Of a stretch of 64,000 bases of DNA, positions 40,801 to 52,892 are shown one piece after another. The stretch's first letter is position 1, and each line of letters begins with the position of its first letter. Under the pieces are notes generated by a model. That model was not told the origin of the DNA. It worked only from the letters and a program-made list of their open reading frames with translations, and ran no database searches. Source of the stretch: Branchiostoma lanceolatum (taxonomy: Eukaryota > Chordata > Leptocardii > Amphioxiformes > Branchiostomatidae); the NCBI RefSeq assembly GCF_035083965.1, contig NC_089726.1:14885501-14949500 (forward strand). Direction: 5' to 3'. The translations under genes were made by a program, and so were the position numbers.

Positions 40801-43655
40801 AGTATAGGATCTTATTTTTAAATGGTAATGTAAGGGTCTGTTTCACAAGTCAGAGGAGATGTTGCTTTTTGTTGCTTGTTAGCCATTGTTGGCCAATGTT
40901 TCTCTCAGTACAACAGCACAGTACAACAAACACAACACAACATAACAACACAACACAAACGCAACACAACACGTGTCTCTATGTTCATTCACTTTTAAGG
41001 CTTTCCGTTCACACTAGGAGTTATTCTGTACCATCTATGGGATCATCTATCTCCCGCTCCTCCTCCTTCTCGAGTTCCTCCATCACTTCTACAGGAGGGT
41101 CGGCATCTGTGGAGGGAAAACAACCTTCTTTACCTCAAGGTCATGGCAAATACGTCTTTAATTTGCAATTGTTCTTTCATAGCTGTGCATATATGATGAT
41201 GATGGGCTGTGCAGTAGGCCACCTATGAAAAATGAATGCATACCACGTTATCAAATCATCACTATTAGTAATAATTTGTTAAACCAAAAGTGTTCCTAAA
41301 TTTGATCAAACTGTATACGTATGTAGCTGAACTGTCAAGTACTTTATGTCCATGTATAGATTTTCAATAAGCAAAAACGAAAAATCCTCTCCCAAAAAGG
41401 AAAAGCCATTTCTTTCTTTGATTCACATACGATATCATGTGAATTAAAGCAAGGTAATAGGTACATCCAAACAGTCCATGCAATGTACTCTCAATGCTCA
41501 ATGCCAAGACCAGCAAAGACGTGTTTCTGTTGGCAATATGCTAATCTGACCTCTCGTTCAAACTTATTGTCATTTAACACTTGCAGACTAACCAAGTCCA
41601 TCGTCTGAAGCACCCCCTTCAGATTCTGCAGCTCTGTCCTCTTCCTCGATCAGATCTGATCAGATGTTAACGTTGGGTAACCTAAATTCGGGATTTTTCC
41701 GATAATGGTTGACTGAAATCAATCTAGCAGAACAATAAACCATCCTTTTTTTCTATTATTCTGTCAGTATCATGTATTATCTTTGCACTAATCATATATA
41801 TGGTAGATTTTGTCTCTAGTCGTGCTGACACCATAATATTTCAACTTGAAACTACCGTCCGCCGCACGCACAATTATGGTGCTGTCGGACAGGGGGGCAC
41901 ATTAATTCGGGAGAGAAGATTCGTCTTGAATATCTTACCGCTAATCACATTTTATACAGCAGCTATTCGTTCTATCCTTGGCTTGAGGAGAGTGCTATGG
42001 ATATAGACGTGTCCAAGTAAAAAAAATACACGAAAAAACGGCCGTACCGCACACATCAGGCCAGTTCGGGAACAACCCGTGTGTTGAGTCGGTAGAACTT
42101 CACTCAAAGTCGGCCCATCGTCATCATCGGGCAACGTGTAAGTCGTTACATTATTCATGGGAAGTTAGCTGGATGCCGTAGCAATGGTAATACTACCATG
42201 TCCATGTGTTCCTTGTTGTGTTAGGAGCAAACTTTGAGGAAAATATCTTCCTCAGTCCACTATCACACGCAACATTTAGACAAAAAAGTGTTCCTCACAA
42301 ACCTTTGTCGTCTGCTTGACAACAGGATTCTGGTTAACAATATGGCGGCGGGAAAATACACGTGCCGTAGGTTGTAGCAACAGAGAGGAGTTTTGATGAT
42401 TGATCACACTTGCTATCCAGTTGCAGGTTAGCAAAAGAGATTGTAATAAGTTGTCTTATAAATAATTGTGTTTAGCAGGCAGGAGATGTGACATTTGTCT
42501 TATAAACCAGCGAACAACCGTGCTGGGTGATTCTCCCACGAAGCCCCCAGACTCTGTCAATAAGGGACGGAGAGTTTTTGACGTCGCCAACTTCTAATGC
42601 ATGGTTATCGAAGCTTTTCAGCCAGTGTTCTGAATACGTTAGTCTATCTGCTTTGCATTGCTGGCGTTATAACTGATTTTGCATCTAGCACATATCCCTA
42701 AATACCCCGTTTTCGAAAAATCCCGACTTTAAGTACCCCACGAATTTAGGTTACCCAACGTTAACAAAATTAAAAAGACACGAACATGGTCAGTCTCTGA
42801 ATAGACGCAGGCAGCAAAACCCTTGGGCCCTTCGTAGGGTCCCATGGGGCACACAAATTATTGTCTGGCGGCATTTTGTGTAAAGCTGAGGCATGTTTTC
42901 ACTAGAGGAGCGACTTAGCAGTCAATAAAGTAAGCCTTTTCTCACATGGGTTAACATTAAATCAGCTAAAAGGTTTTGGCGATTGTTACTGCATCTCTGC
43001 ATGTAATGCATTAGTTATTTTAGCATCATTTTGATTTAACTTCCAGTATGGAATCCCGTGTACTTGGCATGCCAGTTCAACTTGACTTGACAGTACTTTT
43101 GAGTGTCTCCACCAGGTGCTCCACTTCATTTGCCTCATCCCCGATGCTGTTCCGGGTTTGCTGGGGTACCTCTGCTGGCGAGAGGGTGTCATCTGAAACA
43201 TGGGGAAAGTAGCAACATTTCCATTTTTACCTTCCCGAAAATGGAGGTATTGTTCTGTGTGTGCCTGTGTGTCTGTGTGTTTGTGTTTCTGTATATTTGT
43301 GGTCAGCCAGTTAAGAAGGTCTGGGTGGATTGTGATTGTGGAGATTTTATAATTCTAGCTTTGCCATGATAGGATGCCAACACATGTTACATGTATAATT
43401 TATGCCAGGTTCCAATTATGCAAATAAGGGTCTAATTTTCTTGATGTGATAATGTGAAAATGTCTTCTATTTTCTAGATATTTCCACATGTCTCCCGAAA
43501 TTATCCAAAAATCCTATTTAGGAGTATTCATCCTTACTTTTATGATTCCACTTATGTATGAAATGACCATTTGAAACACCTGCAAATACTTCAGTTGCCG
43601 CCGTGCGTCCGACCAGGAACACCAGCCCCACCGTCAGGAGCAGTTTGACGGCCAT
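37879..43655 (-). CDS. Secreted lectin-like protein: signal peptide, acidic linker, SUEL lectin, WSC-like, WxxW
   Basis: Eight coding exons on the minus strand: 43655-43580, 43192-43097, 41655-41593, 41106-41032, 40727-40656, 39558-39274, 38795-38493 and 38165-37879. Every intron is phase 1; the total of 1,257 nt gives 418 residues. Exon 1 is a clear signal peptide (MAVKLLLTVGLVFLVGRTAA). Exons 2-5 encode short Glu/Asp-rich segments, each of the last three opening with a codon split at the junction. Exon 6 is a SUEL/rhamnose-binding lectin domain (ending SNSVFGDPCVGTFKYLEV and a final cysteine). Exon 7 is the cysteine-containing, WSC-like domain common in invertebrate extracellular proteins (GCWRDTGNRAIP, then GGWCAGS). 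Exon 8 is a WxxW domain as in CILP and gel-forming mucins (WTRWYDRDNPS, then CLDYEVRFWCP, stop). An extracellular carbohydrate-binding role is inferred. Untranslated exon(s) precede the ATG exon, which starts at an acceptor (CTGATCAG). Confidence 0.86.
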
Positions 43656-43727
43656 CTCAGACGTTTACGGACCTGATCAGGGGGTAAAAACAATATCTTA
43701 TAATGTTTCAATGATACTTCAAAACCG
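40513..43727. repeat. Duplicated block, copy A (5' module of the lectin gene)
   Basis: Apart from the TTAA transposon, this block aligns exon by exon and intron by intron with 50648-52966. It starts near GGGATAATTGACAACCATAA and ends near ATGATACTTCAAAAC. It covers the signal-peptide exon and the four acidic exons but neither the promoter nor the lectin exons. Confidence 0.85.
41671..42760. mobile_element. 1,090-bp TTAA-flanked non-autonomous DNA transposon (piggyBac-like)
   Basis: The two ends begin with the same 20 bp in inverted orientation (CGTTGGGTAACCTAAATTCG) and are flanked by TTAA at 41667-41670 and 42761-42764. It lies in intron 2 of the lectin gene. The paralogous intron near 51800 has GATGTTAACAAAATTA with no element, that is, the empty site. 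Inside there is no frame long enough for a transposase. Confidence 0.88.
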
Positions 43728-44991
43728 GGTACAAGTTGAATCCAAGTTCTAGTGCAATTATAACGTTGTATTGTCTGGTATGCATGTATTATAGGCTACA
43801 TTTGAGTCATTTTTCTAACTCTAAATCAAAGCGCCTTCGTGACTCCGTGACCTTAACTGTTTGACTTCAGGTTATACAATTATTGAAGAGCACGAACATA
43901 TTTTACAGGCACTATGAATCGATAAATGAACAACGTTTACAGCATAATCAGCTGACAGATCAAAGAGGTGTGTATTTTTTATACGTACTATAATTCTTAT
44001 CGAGAACAATATACCTGTATTTTCACAGACAGCAAAGTTTGTTTTGTCGGACCCAGGGCATACACTTTTGACGTCTTGAGATGGTTTGTTTCTGACTAAT
44101 ATGGCAAAGACCCAACTTTTGCCCTACCTTGACCAAACAAGTTGTTTACATGACCGTGCTGTAGATCATGACTGTGGTGGACAATAGAATATTACATGAA
44201 CGACACTGGACCCTTTCCGTAATCTTCTGTGAAGCTGACAAAAGTATCTGCATCCATCACACGTAACCACCCCGCAATAAATTAAAAAAAACCTTAAAGT
44301 AAGCCCTAGTGCCTGTTTTACATTACGAGAAATGCACACAGTTTTCGAATGAGTCAGAGTGGAAAGCCAAACAAGAGGGAATCTCAACCATTGGAACTCA
44401 AACTCGAACGCCTTGGAACTCCCACCCGTGTGCACACAGAAGCATTCGTTTCGAGTTGTGTCTTATAATAATCAATAACTGAAGCAAGTCGGTGGTGGAT
44501 AGAGATAGCATCCACCATCTTTTGTCAGTCATATGTTTCGTCAGTTTCAAATAGCATCCACTAATTTTTATTCGTCGATTAGAAACGTCTGACCCATTTG
44601 GACAGTCTATAGAAATCCATTTAGTAGCTTGTATCTTTTGTATGGTGTAACTGTGGAAGCATTGAGCACCATTCCCGTACAGGCGCAATGGAGCGTACAG
44701 AATCACGAGTGTGTGCTGATCAGATTGCAGCGGATAAAAATCGGTGGTCAACCCCAATCTTCCCCCTCCACCCTAAAACTTCAGTTCAAGTCGTAAACCT
44801 ATGTTGGTAGCGTCGGACGCGTGATGTTCTCGTTGCTGCACAAAATGACCACGAAACTGTTGCAGTCAAAATGTAACATGAAAGGTCTTACTAACCGGTA
44901 TCAGCAGGAGAGAAGTGTCTTCATACGTCAATCAGGAGGTCCCGTCTTCCTTACCTCCCAGTGCAGACTGTACTCCAGGTGGGAGACTTGT

Positions 44992-45002
44992 GGTATTTAT
45001 AG
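44992..45002 (-). promoter_or_regulatory. Candidate TATA box for the lectin gene
   Basis: On the minus strand CTATAAATACC is followed about 40 nt later by a good splice donor (GGGAG|GTAAGG, exon edge at 44955). With an acceptor 18-20 nt before the start codon, this fits a short untranslated first exon. The implied exon would be very short, so the call is tentative. Confidence 0.3.
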
Positions 45003-45990
45003 TCGAGTAACAAGTTTATGCACTTGTAAATCTAACAGTTATTGGCCCAGCCCGGAAATAAAGGGCGTAGCTCACAATTTGGGGTTTAAGAGCACGCTAT
45101 AAAGCATCGTGTGACTCAACCCACCCAATGCTGGATGACCAAGCGGTCCGACAGACGAACAACATAAAGCCTCATATCCATACGTATACAGTCTAAAATA
45201 TTCGTTTCATTGCAGGTGACGCCCATTTCAAATGTCAGTCAGTCAGTGAAAAACATGAGCAAGGAGGAAGCCAGCACTATGGTAAGAGGTAAAGAACAAC
45301 AATCATTGAACATTTGAGTCTTGTTTGTGGACAGTGTGATGATACAAGTCTTGTATACAGTAGTATTTGTAACATATCGTAGTTATTCGCCAAAATGGGA
45401 GCCCATTGTTTCCGGCTGGAGGCGTAATGGTATGACGTTACTGTGTTACAAGAGATCCATTGTCAGGCGGGGGATCATAAGTCACTAGCTATATAGGGCA
45501 ATTGTGGCTAACGTCTAACTGCTCTTAGATTGCAGAAGGGTGCAAGAAAAGTAAAAACGTGCCTATCACACCAAGTATCCGTTCTTGGCTTTTCATATCA
45601 TTACTCATCCCCTATTTGGGTAAAGTATTTTTGATTAAACCGTTCCCTTTGAACGTAATAATGTCCAAATAGAATCTTGATGGTGCTTAATTTCCTTTAT
45701 ATACATTATATAACGTTCCTTTTTCTTTTACCCTGAAACTATATTTTAGGAATAATAATGTTTCAAGAATGGAATTGCAACAAAGATGCAATCTATGAAA
45801 TCAACCTGTGCAATGCATATTGTTCTCTTATTGATTCAACTCCTTTACGTATACATTCTATTGAAACATTTTATCATGTCACGTTAAAGCAGTGAAGAAT
45901 CTACACGTAATCTCACCCTCGCCTAGCCCTTAACATGTATTCTGATGCTGCATAAAACATATTGTTATCCAAATAAAACAGTGGTATTAC

Positions 45991-46430
45991 GGTTTTGCAG
46001 TTTAACTTGTTTTATTAACACAACGTCAATATCAGATGGAGCACAGTGATGACAAGATTGTTTCACAAGTTAGTCAGAACTTGTCGTTTGCCCTCCTTAG
46101 TTATTATCATGTTTAGAACTCCGTTTCGCGCCGTACAGTATTGACATGTTCAACTTATATTGTCACAGTAGCCAAATCTATTGTAACCATATTCTTTAAT
46201 CAAGTTGTGGTCGGCACAAAACAGGTACATCTGCATTTTATTTCTCTTTTAAGCCTTCGCCTTCTAAAGGTCTAACCAGACAGCTAGCTATGTCAACATT
46301 GGAATCATGCTAGTACTTTACTGTGGATGGCCGACGGAAGCCATATTTATTGCAGATGTATTCAATTTATGAAGCCAAAAATCACATCGATCTTTCTTTA
46401 CTATTGCCGTAAAGATTAAGCACTGCTATA
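45991..46430. repeat. Repeated block C, downstream of the second secreted gene
   Basis: About 440 bp aligning with 50065-50508 (shared words GTTTTGCAGTTTA, AACGTCAATATCAGAT, CCCTCCTTAGTTATTATCAT). On the minus strand it lies 0.5-1 kb past the stop of the second gene and contains three AATAAA hexamers (46011-46016, 46237-46242 and 46346-46351), so it is likely 3' UTR or poly(A) region. Confidence 0.75.
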
Positions 46431-46963
46431 AAAAAAGAGCAAGTTGAGAGTAGCTTTCCAGACTGATTAAGTTGCAGCATTTCGTAAAAAATATTTGATA
46501 AAACCCCCCTTCTATTGATTCGAAACAAGTTACTTCATTATTCTATTCATTTCAATACACCCCTGACCTTCGCTGCCATCACAGATGATCATTCTTATCA
46601 CAGAAGTATTAAGCAGTGGAGTTGCAAATGTTTGAATTCTACAGTTTGCTATATTTCTCAGATTACTGATGCTGCAGATTACAGATACTGCCGATGCGAC
46701 TACAGATCAAAGCTGAGCATCGTGACGCCACCAACGTCTAGTCGTCACAGGTCTTGATGAAGATGGCCATGACGTCAGCTGTACCCACATTTGCCTGATC
46801 TGAATGGGACAACAATGAAAAGACATTAAGTTTTTTGAATGTGACTCTAATTTCCCCGACTTAATTCTCTGCTGATCTGAAAGCTTTCCCGAAGATGGAA
46901 GGAAAAGTTTCGAGCACAGTTAAGAACCCCCAACAATGTTAATACGGTTCAATGTGCCACGCA

Positions 46964-49900
46964 CTACTGGGTACATTCACCTTGCTCGAAATTGACGTCA
47001 GTGGGCAGCTTGGAAAACAGGATACGCGGATTGCCGGAGTTCCTCCTCTCCCACAAACAATGGTTCGAGTTTCCATCAAGAACGACCAGCCAACCGCGGT
47101 CAGCTGAACAGCCTCCGTAGTTACGGTTGATGAAGAACCGCCTGATTTGACAGATAAATACTCATATTTATTTCCTAAAATGAATATGAAAGTATGTGAC
47201 AAGCAATTACGTTCAATTGTGTCTAAATGGAAACACTTAGTTCATCTCTATGTAAGGCCATCTTCGTACAGACTAATTGTATTGCTTGTCTATCGATAGG
47301 ATGACAATATTTAGGTTGCCGACTTGAGATATACCACGTCAAGGAGCCACATCTGTCTGCAGCTGAGATGCAGTTCATATCCCTATCGCCTAACTTGCCC
47401 CGGTGTCGCGCCAAATTTCTGCCTCGCCATATTTGCTAACTAAGTGGGGTAGTGCACGTGCGTGGAGTTAGGGTCTGAGTATGGGCTATGTTTGGTGTTA
47501 GGGTTAAGGCCATGGAGGTTAGGGTCCCCAGCACGACCATTAATCACAAAATCCACTCAAACTTCTGCTTGAAAACCACCATGTCCTTCGATTGTGACGC
47601 ACTTCTCTCATTTCAGCTATGCAACATACAACCAAGCTGTTTGGAAGCAAATATTTCACAGGGGCACAACTGTGCCCAGGCACGGATTGTGACAGTGCCT
47701 GAGTGTCACAAACCGTGCCTGGGGCAAAAGCACAGTTTGTGACACTCCGGCACTGTCACGAACCGTGCCTGGACAGTGCCCGGGGCTACAACTTCCCGTA
47801 GCATTGATTTAGATCGGGCGAGCTGACTGCCTCGGGACGTCGAAGTAATCGGCAAGTGGCCCGATCCTAGTCTAGATCTGGTTTCCCTGGATAAAATATA
47901 TTTAGTCTTACAAATTGTTTTTTTTTTTAGCATCTGTTATAGACACTGTCTTTTTGTGCCACTTCAATTCTAGGTCTAAGTTATTCAATTATCTTACAGA
48001 GCGAGAATTACGCTGTTCCTCCTTATCTCAGCGCCCAAAAAAACAAAGATGACGGGGGGTGGGGGGACTGCGGTAAACAAAAACACGCTGCCTTATATGG
48101 AAACGCGGGCATCACTGCCCCGTCAGTCACAGTGATTGACAGCACTTCCGGGCACAGTCTGTGACGGTCGGGCTGTGTCACGTTCTGTGCCTGGGAAAGC
48201 ATAGAACGTGACAGGCATGGTGTGTGACGGTACACTGCCTCAAACTTCTAAGGCAAAGTTTTGTTGCCATTCCTTTGATATGCTTTGTCTGGTGTGCTCA
48301 CCTGTAGTGACGCTTCGAGCTTGAGGCTTGCCCTGCGTGACCTGCGATGGAAAAGTAGTTGGTCGGTGCGGTCTTCAGGTCTGCCCAAGGTGAAGAAATA
48401 AGGCGGCTCTTGGTGAACCAGTTGTCCTTGTTACTCCCCATCCCGTTAAAGACGAGGTCACGGATTTCCATGTTTGGGCTGAACGTGTACAGGGACAGCT
48501 TCACCTGTTAATACCAACATAAACGCATAAACGTGTCTGTAAGGGGGGGGGGCTAAGGATAGGTCCTGCAAAACGCTTAAAGTTGTGAGGCCCTATTTCC
48601 TACAAATGATCGTCTCAAAATCAGTGGTCAACGAACCCCTTAAGACTCAATGACCAAAGAGATAATTGTCAAATTTGTGGCACTCTACGGTCTCTCAATG
48701 GTATTCAGCAGTCTCTCAACGGTCTCTCAACGAACTCTTAGCGGCCATTCCTATCTTAAATCTCAACTTACAATGATGCTAGACATTAGGGGAATCTATC
48801 TCCGAGTAAAGATATTTGCAAATCGAATATATCTTTTATGTTGAAAGTTAAGCTAATAGTCATTATTTCATACCAGAGCGTTGGCGTTGTCAGTAAATTG
48901 GTACTGTTCAACCTTTCCTTTACCGAGAAAATGGCCGATAGTCGACTTAATAATTTCTCAAAATTGTGCACTGTTTTATCTACTTGGAATATGCCTGAAG
49001 CGTTGCTGCGTTGGGTATAGTGATTTGTCGGGTCTGCTTTGTATTCAGACATGTGGGTACGCAACGCAAACACTAGATCTAAAACCTTGTTTACAATCTC
49101 AGTGTGTAGGTGTTTTATTTAATAAGCAAATCAAATCTCACATCTCCTTCACTGCATCCGAGTAGCCTCCAAAATGGGCACAGAATAGGAGAGGGTTTGG
49201 GGAATGCATTTTCGGCGATATAAACAAAGACTCAATTCAGAACGTGAACACACAATCCGTCACGTTAAAACAAAGGGTGCAAGTTAACCCAAGGTATTTT
49301 GTTTGAAACATCAGTGCCATAGCGTTTTCTAAATATCTGGTATTACCTTCTTAATGTTCAGTGATTCCCAGATTCCGACGTCCCTGCTTTTGTAGTGACC
49401 AATCGGAGCCAACCTCGGATCTTCGGGCAGGTTGGAGGAGGTGAAGCCGGAACTCCAGACAGGATAGCTGTCCGCACCTGCTTTGGCCTGGACCTTGAAC
49501 ACCAGTTTCCAGTCACATGCTGTGCAGAAACAGACAAAAGTTAATCTTAGCATTGATTTGTAAAAACACCAGCCATTATGCTGTAACAAATGTTTCCTTT
49601 ATATGCCTTCTGACTTTAACAAAAGTATAATGAAAAGAAATACACTCTCTACCCTCAGATTCACATTGTTTAAGAGAAGAATAAACTCTTTGTCAGAAAA
49701 GAAGGAATTTCAGGGCCTTCACAATGCCTATGATGTGTCTAATATGGAAATATTCCGATCAACTTGTTAATTTTAGAGCATTCTACTTGCTATCGAGGGC
49801 TGGGCAAAGTTTTGGACTTGAAACACGTTAATCTAGAATAAAGAACTTAGCAAAAACACATCATCTCTATTTTCTAACAATATAAAACGTTTCCCTCCAT

Positions 49901-52892
49901 TCTGTGCAGACATTTGCTGCGGTCGTTTGCACCAAGAGGACTCCTTTGTATTCAGTCATTCAGTCGCAGAACACAGATTCAAAGGTCGTGTAAGGTTTTA
50001 CATTTATTTGATCTTGCTTAACTCAGTCCGATACCTGTATTTAGGTCGAAAAATCAGGGCATCACAGTTTTGCAGTTTACTAGTTTTACAACGTCAATAT
50101 CAGATAGAGCACAGTGGTGACAAGATCGTTTCACAAGTCAGTCAGAACTTTTCGTGTACCCTCCTTAGTTATTATCATGTTTCTAACTCCGTTTCCTGCC
50201 ATACAGTATTAAGATAGTCAAGTTAAATTCTTAAAAAATTCAAACCTATTGTGACTATGTCCTTGTATTACGTTGTGGTCAGTACAAAAAAGGCACAACT
50301 GCATTTCATTCCCCTTAATCATTCATCTCCTAAAGGTCTAACCAGACAGCTAGTTATTTCAACACTGCATGGATGCATGCATTATACTAGTACTCTACTC
50401 TGGATATATTGACCGGCAAGGGTCATATATATTGCATATACATTCAATTTATGAAGCAAAGATCATTTCTTTCTTTACCATTGACATATAGAGTAAGAAC
50501 TGCTATATCAAGATTGGTAATGATAAAAAGACATTGCCATGGCGACGGTGGTTGTTATTTTAACTTTCACCCTTCTTAGGACACTGATAGGTGGTGCTGT
50601 TCATACAGGATCTCTAACGAAAAGGGCTGATGATTTACGCCACTGATTAACCATTAAGGGATAATTGACAACCATAAAGGAAGTAAAAAGGATTTTGACC
50701 TTTTTTGCTGATTTTTCCACAGTTCAGAAACAAGTACAGTATCCCAGCATGCCACGCTGTAGAGAACTAGGTACTTTCAAACTTACTGACTCCACCCATC
50801 GAAGTCTCCCCTCGAAGTTCCTCAGGCATTTCTCTTTCTTCCTCTTCATTCAGATCTTAAGAGGAAAAGAAAATAAGTATAAGGTCTGTTGTACAAGCCA
50901 GTAGAAATAAGACATGAGATGCCACATACAGTAACAGTTATATGATCTTATTTTGAAATGATAACGTTAGATCTGTTTCACACATCAGAGGAGATGCCTA
51001 GCGACCCTTGCAAATGTTGCCCCTTGTTGGTTAGTGGCCATTGTTGGTCAAAGCTACACTCAGAACAACAACACAACACAACACATTACACAGCACACAA
51101 CACAAACACAACACGTATCTCTAGTATGTTCATACACTTTTCAGGCTTTCCGTTTACACTAGGAGTTATATTCCGTACCATTTATTGGATCATCTATCTC
51201 CCGCTCCTTTTCCTTCTCGAGTTCCTCCATCACGTCTACAGGAGGGTCGGCATCTGTGGGGGGAAAGCAACCTTCTTTACCTCAGGGTTATGGCAAATAC
51301 TTCTTTAATTTGCAATGGTTATTTCATAGCTGTGCAGATATGATGATGATGAGCAGTGTAGTAGGTCATCTATGAAAAATGACTGCATGTCACATGATCA
51401 AATCATTACTCTTAGTAGTAAATTGTCAAACCAAAGGTGTTCATGAATTTGATCCAACAGTAGCTGAACTGTCAAGCACTTTTGTCCATGTATAGATTTT
51501 CCATAAATAATAACGACAAATCCTCTCCCAAAGAGGAAAAGCCATTTCTTGCTTTAATTCACATGATATAATATCGTGTGAATAAAAGCAAGATTATAGG
51601 TAACGGTTACATTCAAACAGCATGAAATTTACTCTCAATGCCCAAACCAGCAAAGACGGTAAAACTGTTGGCAACGTACTAATCTAACCTCTCGTTCAAA
51701 CTTCTTATCACTTAACACCTCCAGACTAACCAAGTCCATCCTCTGAAGCACCCCCTTCAGGTTCTGCAGCTCTGTCCTCTTCCTCGATCAGATCTGATCA
51801 GATGTTAACAAAATTAACAAAATTAGCTTCGATAGAGACATACACAATGAAGGGCAAATTATGCTAATTGGGACTTAATTTTCATAGCTAATGAGGTAAA
51901 TCTATATTTGCAGTGTTTTCCATTATCAGACTCAAATACATGTAACGTATGTAGTTTATGGAAAGTGGAGCATCAACAGATACCAATTATGCAAATAAAT
52001 TCCTAATTTGCATAATTAACGCAAACACCATATCTCATCTAATTGGAAAATTATAGGACTGTCCATATTGCAACATGTGTAAGTTAGATAAAGGTGTTTA
52101 TGACCAAGCATATATTATGCAAATGCAATTGATTGACAGTACTTTTGAGTGTCTCCACCAGGTGCTCCACTTCATTCGCCTCATCCCCGATGCTGTTCCG
52201 GGTTTGCTGGGGTACCAGTGCTGGCGACAGGGTGTCATCTGAAACATGGGGAAAGTAGCAACATTTCAATATTTACCTTCCTGAAAAAGGAGGTATTGTT
52301 CTTTGTGTGCCTGTACTGTGTCTGTGTGTTTGTTGTGTTTCTGCATAATTGTGGTAAGCAACTTAAGAAGGTCTGGATGGATTGTGATGGTAATCGGTAT
52401 GTAGTTAGGTCTTTGAGAGAGGAGTTGTGAAAATGTCTTAATTCCATTAATTGTGGTAAATGATATACTTCTGACATGCGTGATTTAATTAAAGTGTACA
52501 TCACCATGTATCTTTCACGTATACGTAGAAGGCATTTGCATAATGAATGATGGAATGTTAAAATGGAATTCTGTCAAAAAATTGGACTTTCACACAGATG
52601 ATGTATGTCTTTTGGACAGAGGATACCATCAATTGGAATGGATTATGCTAATTAGAACTTTATTTGTATTACCAATGAAGCAAGATAAAGCCAAAATTTC
52701 TTCATGGTGAATCAATTTCTAGGCATTTCCACACCTATCCAGAAATTATCCTATTTATGACCATCCCTCCTTGCGTTTATGATTCCGCTTGTGTATAAAA
52801 TAACCACTTGAAGCACCTGTAAATACTTCAGTTGCCGCCGTGCGTCCGACCAGGAACACCAGTCCCGCGGTCAGGAGCAGTTTGATGGTCAT
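46964..52892 (-). CDS. Secreted protein paralogous at its N-terminus to the lectin gene, with a different C-terminal domain
   Basis: Eight coding exons on the minus strand: 52892-52817, 52238-52143, 51793-51731, 51253-51179, 50855-50787, 49519-49347, 48504-48302 and 47141-46964; 933 nt in frame, 310 residues. Exon 1 is a signal peptide (MTIKLLLTAGLVFLVGRTAA), nearly identical to that of the neighbouring lectin gene, and the four acidic exons also match it in length (96, 63, 75 and 69 against 72 nt) and in phase 1. The last three exons form one domain absent from the neighbour, with motifs CDWKLVFKVQAKAG, WFTKSRLISSPWADL, RFFINRNYGGC and DRGWLVVLDG and a few cysteines. I recognise this style of domain from invertebrate extracellular proteins but cannot name it. 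The junction is phase 1 on entry, with phases 0 and 2 inside the domain. Secretion is strongly suggested; the ligand is unknown. Confidence 0.83.
47661..48240. mobile_element. Element framed by two clusters of an alternating GTCAC...GTGCC motif
   Basis: Two clusters (about 47678-47773 and 48150-48230) each hold four copies, in alternating orientation, of a word of the form TGTCACNNNCNGTGCCTGG or its reverse complement. The roughly 370 bp between them is unrelated. It lies in an intron of the second secreted gene. Arrays like this are seen as subterminal transposase-binding sites in some DNA transposons; the identity is inferred. Confidence 0.5.
50065..50508. repeat. Repeated block D inside an intron of the second secreted gene
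   Basis: Aligns with 45991-46430, but each of the three minus-strand AATAAA hexamers of that block is destroyed here (TTTACAAC, TTTCATTCC and TATATATTG on the plus strand). It sits directly downstream (in gene direction) of the last acidic exon and before the C-terminal domain exons. One AATAAA remains just outside the aligned block (50003-50008). Confidence 0.72.

Larger units (their letters stand above)
43656..46963. other. Region between the two secreted-protein genes
   Basis: It holds the putative promoter of the lectin gene (near 45.0 kb) and the 3' flank of the second secreted gene. Part of that flank, 45991-46430, is repeated inside the second gene. Otherwise AT-rich, with no supported gene. 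Confidence 0.45.
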
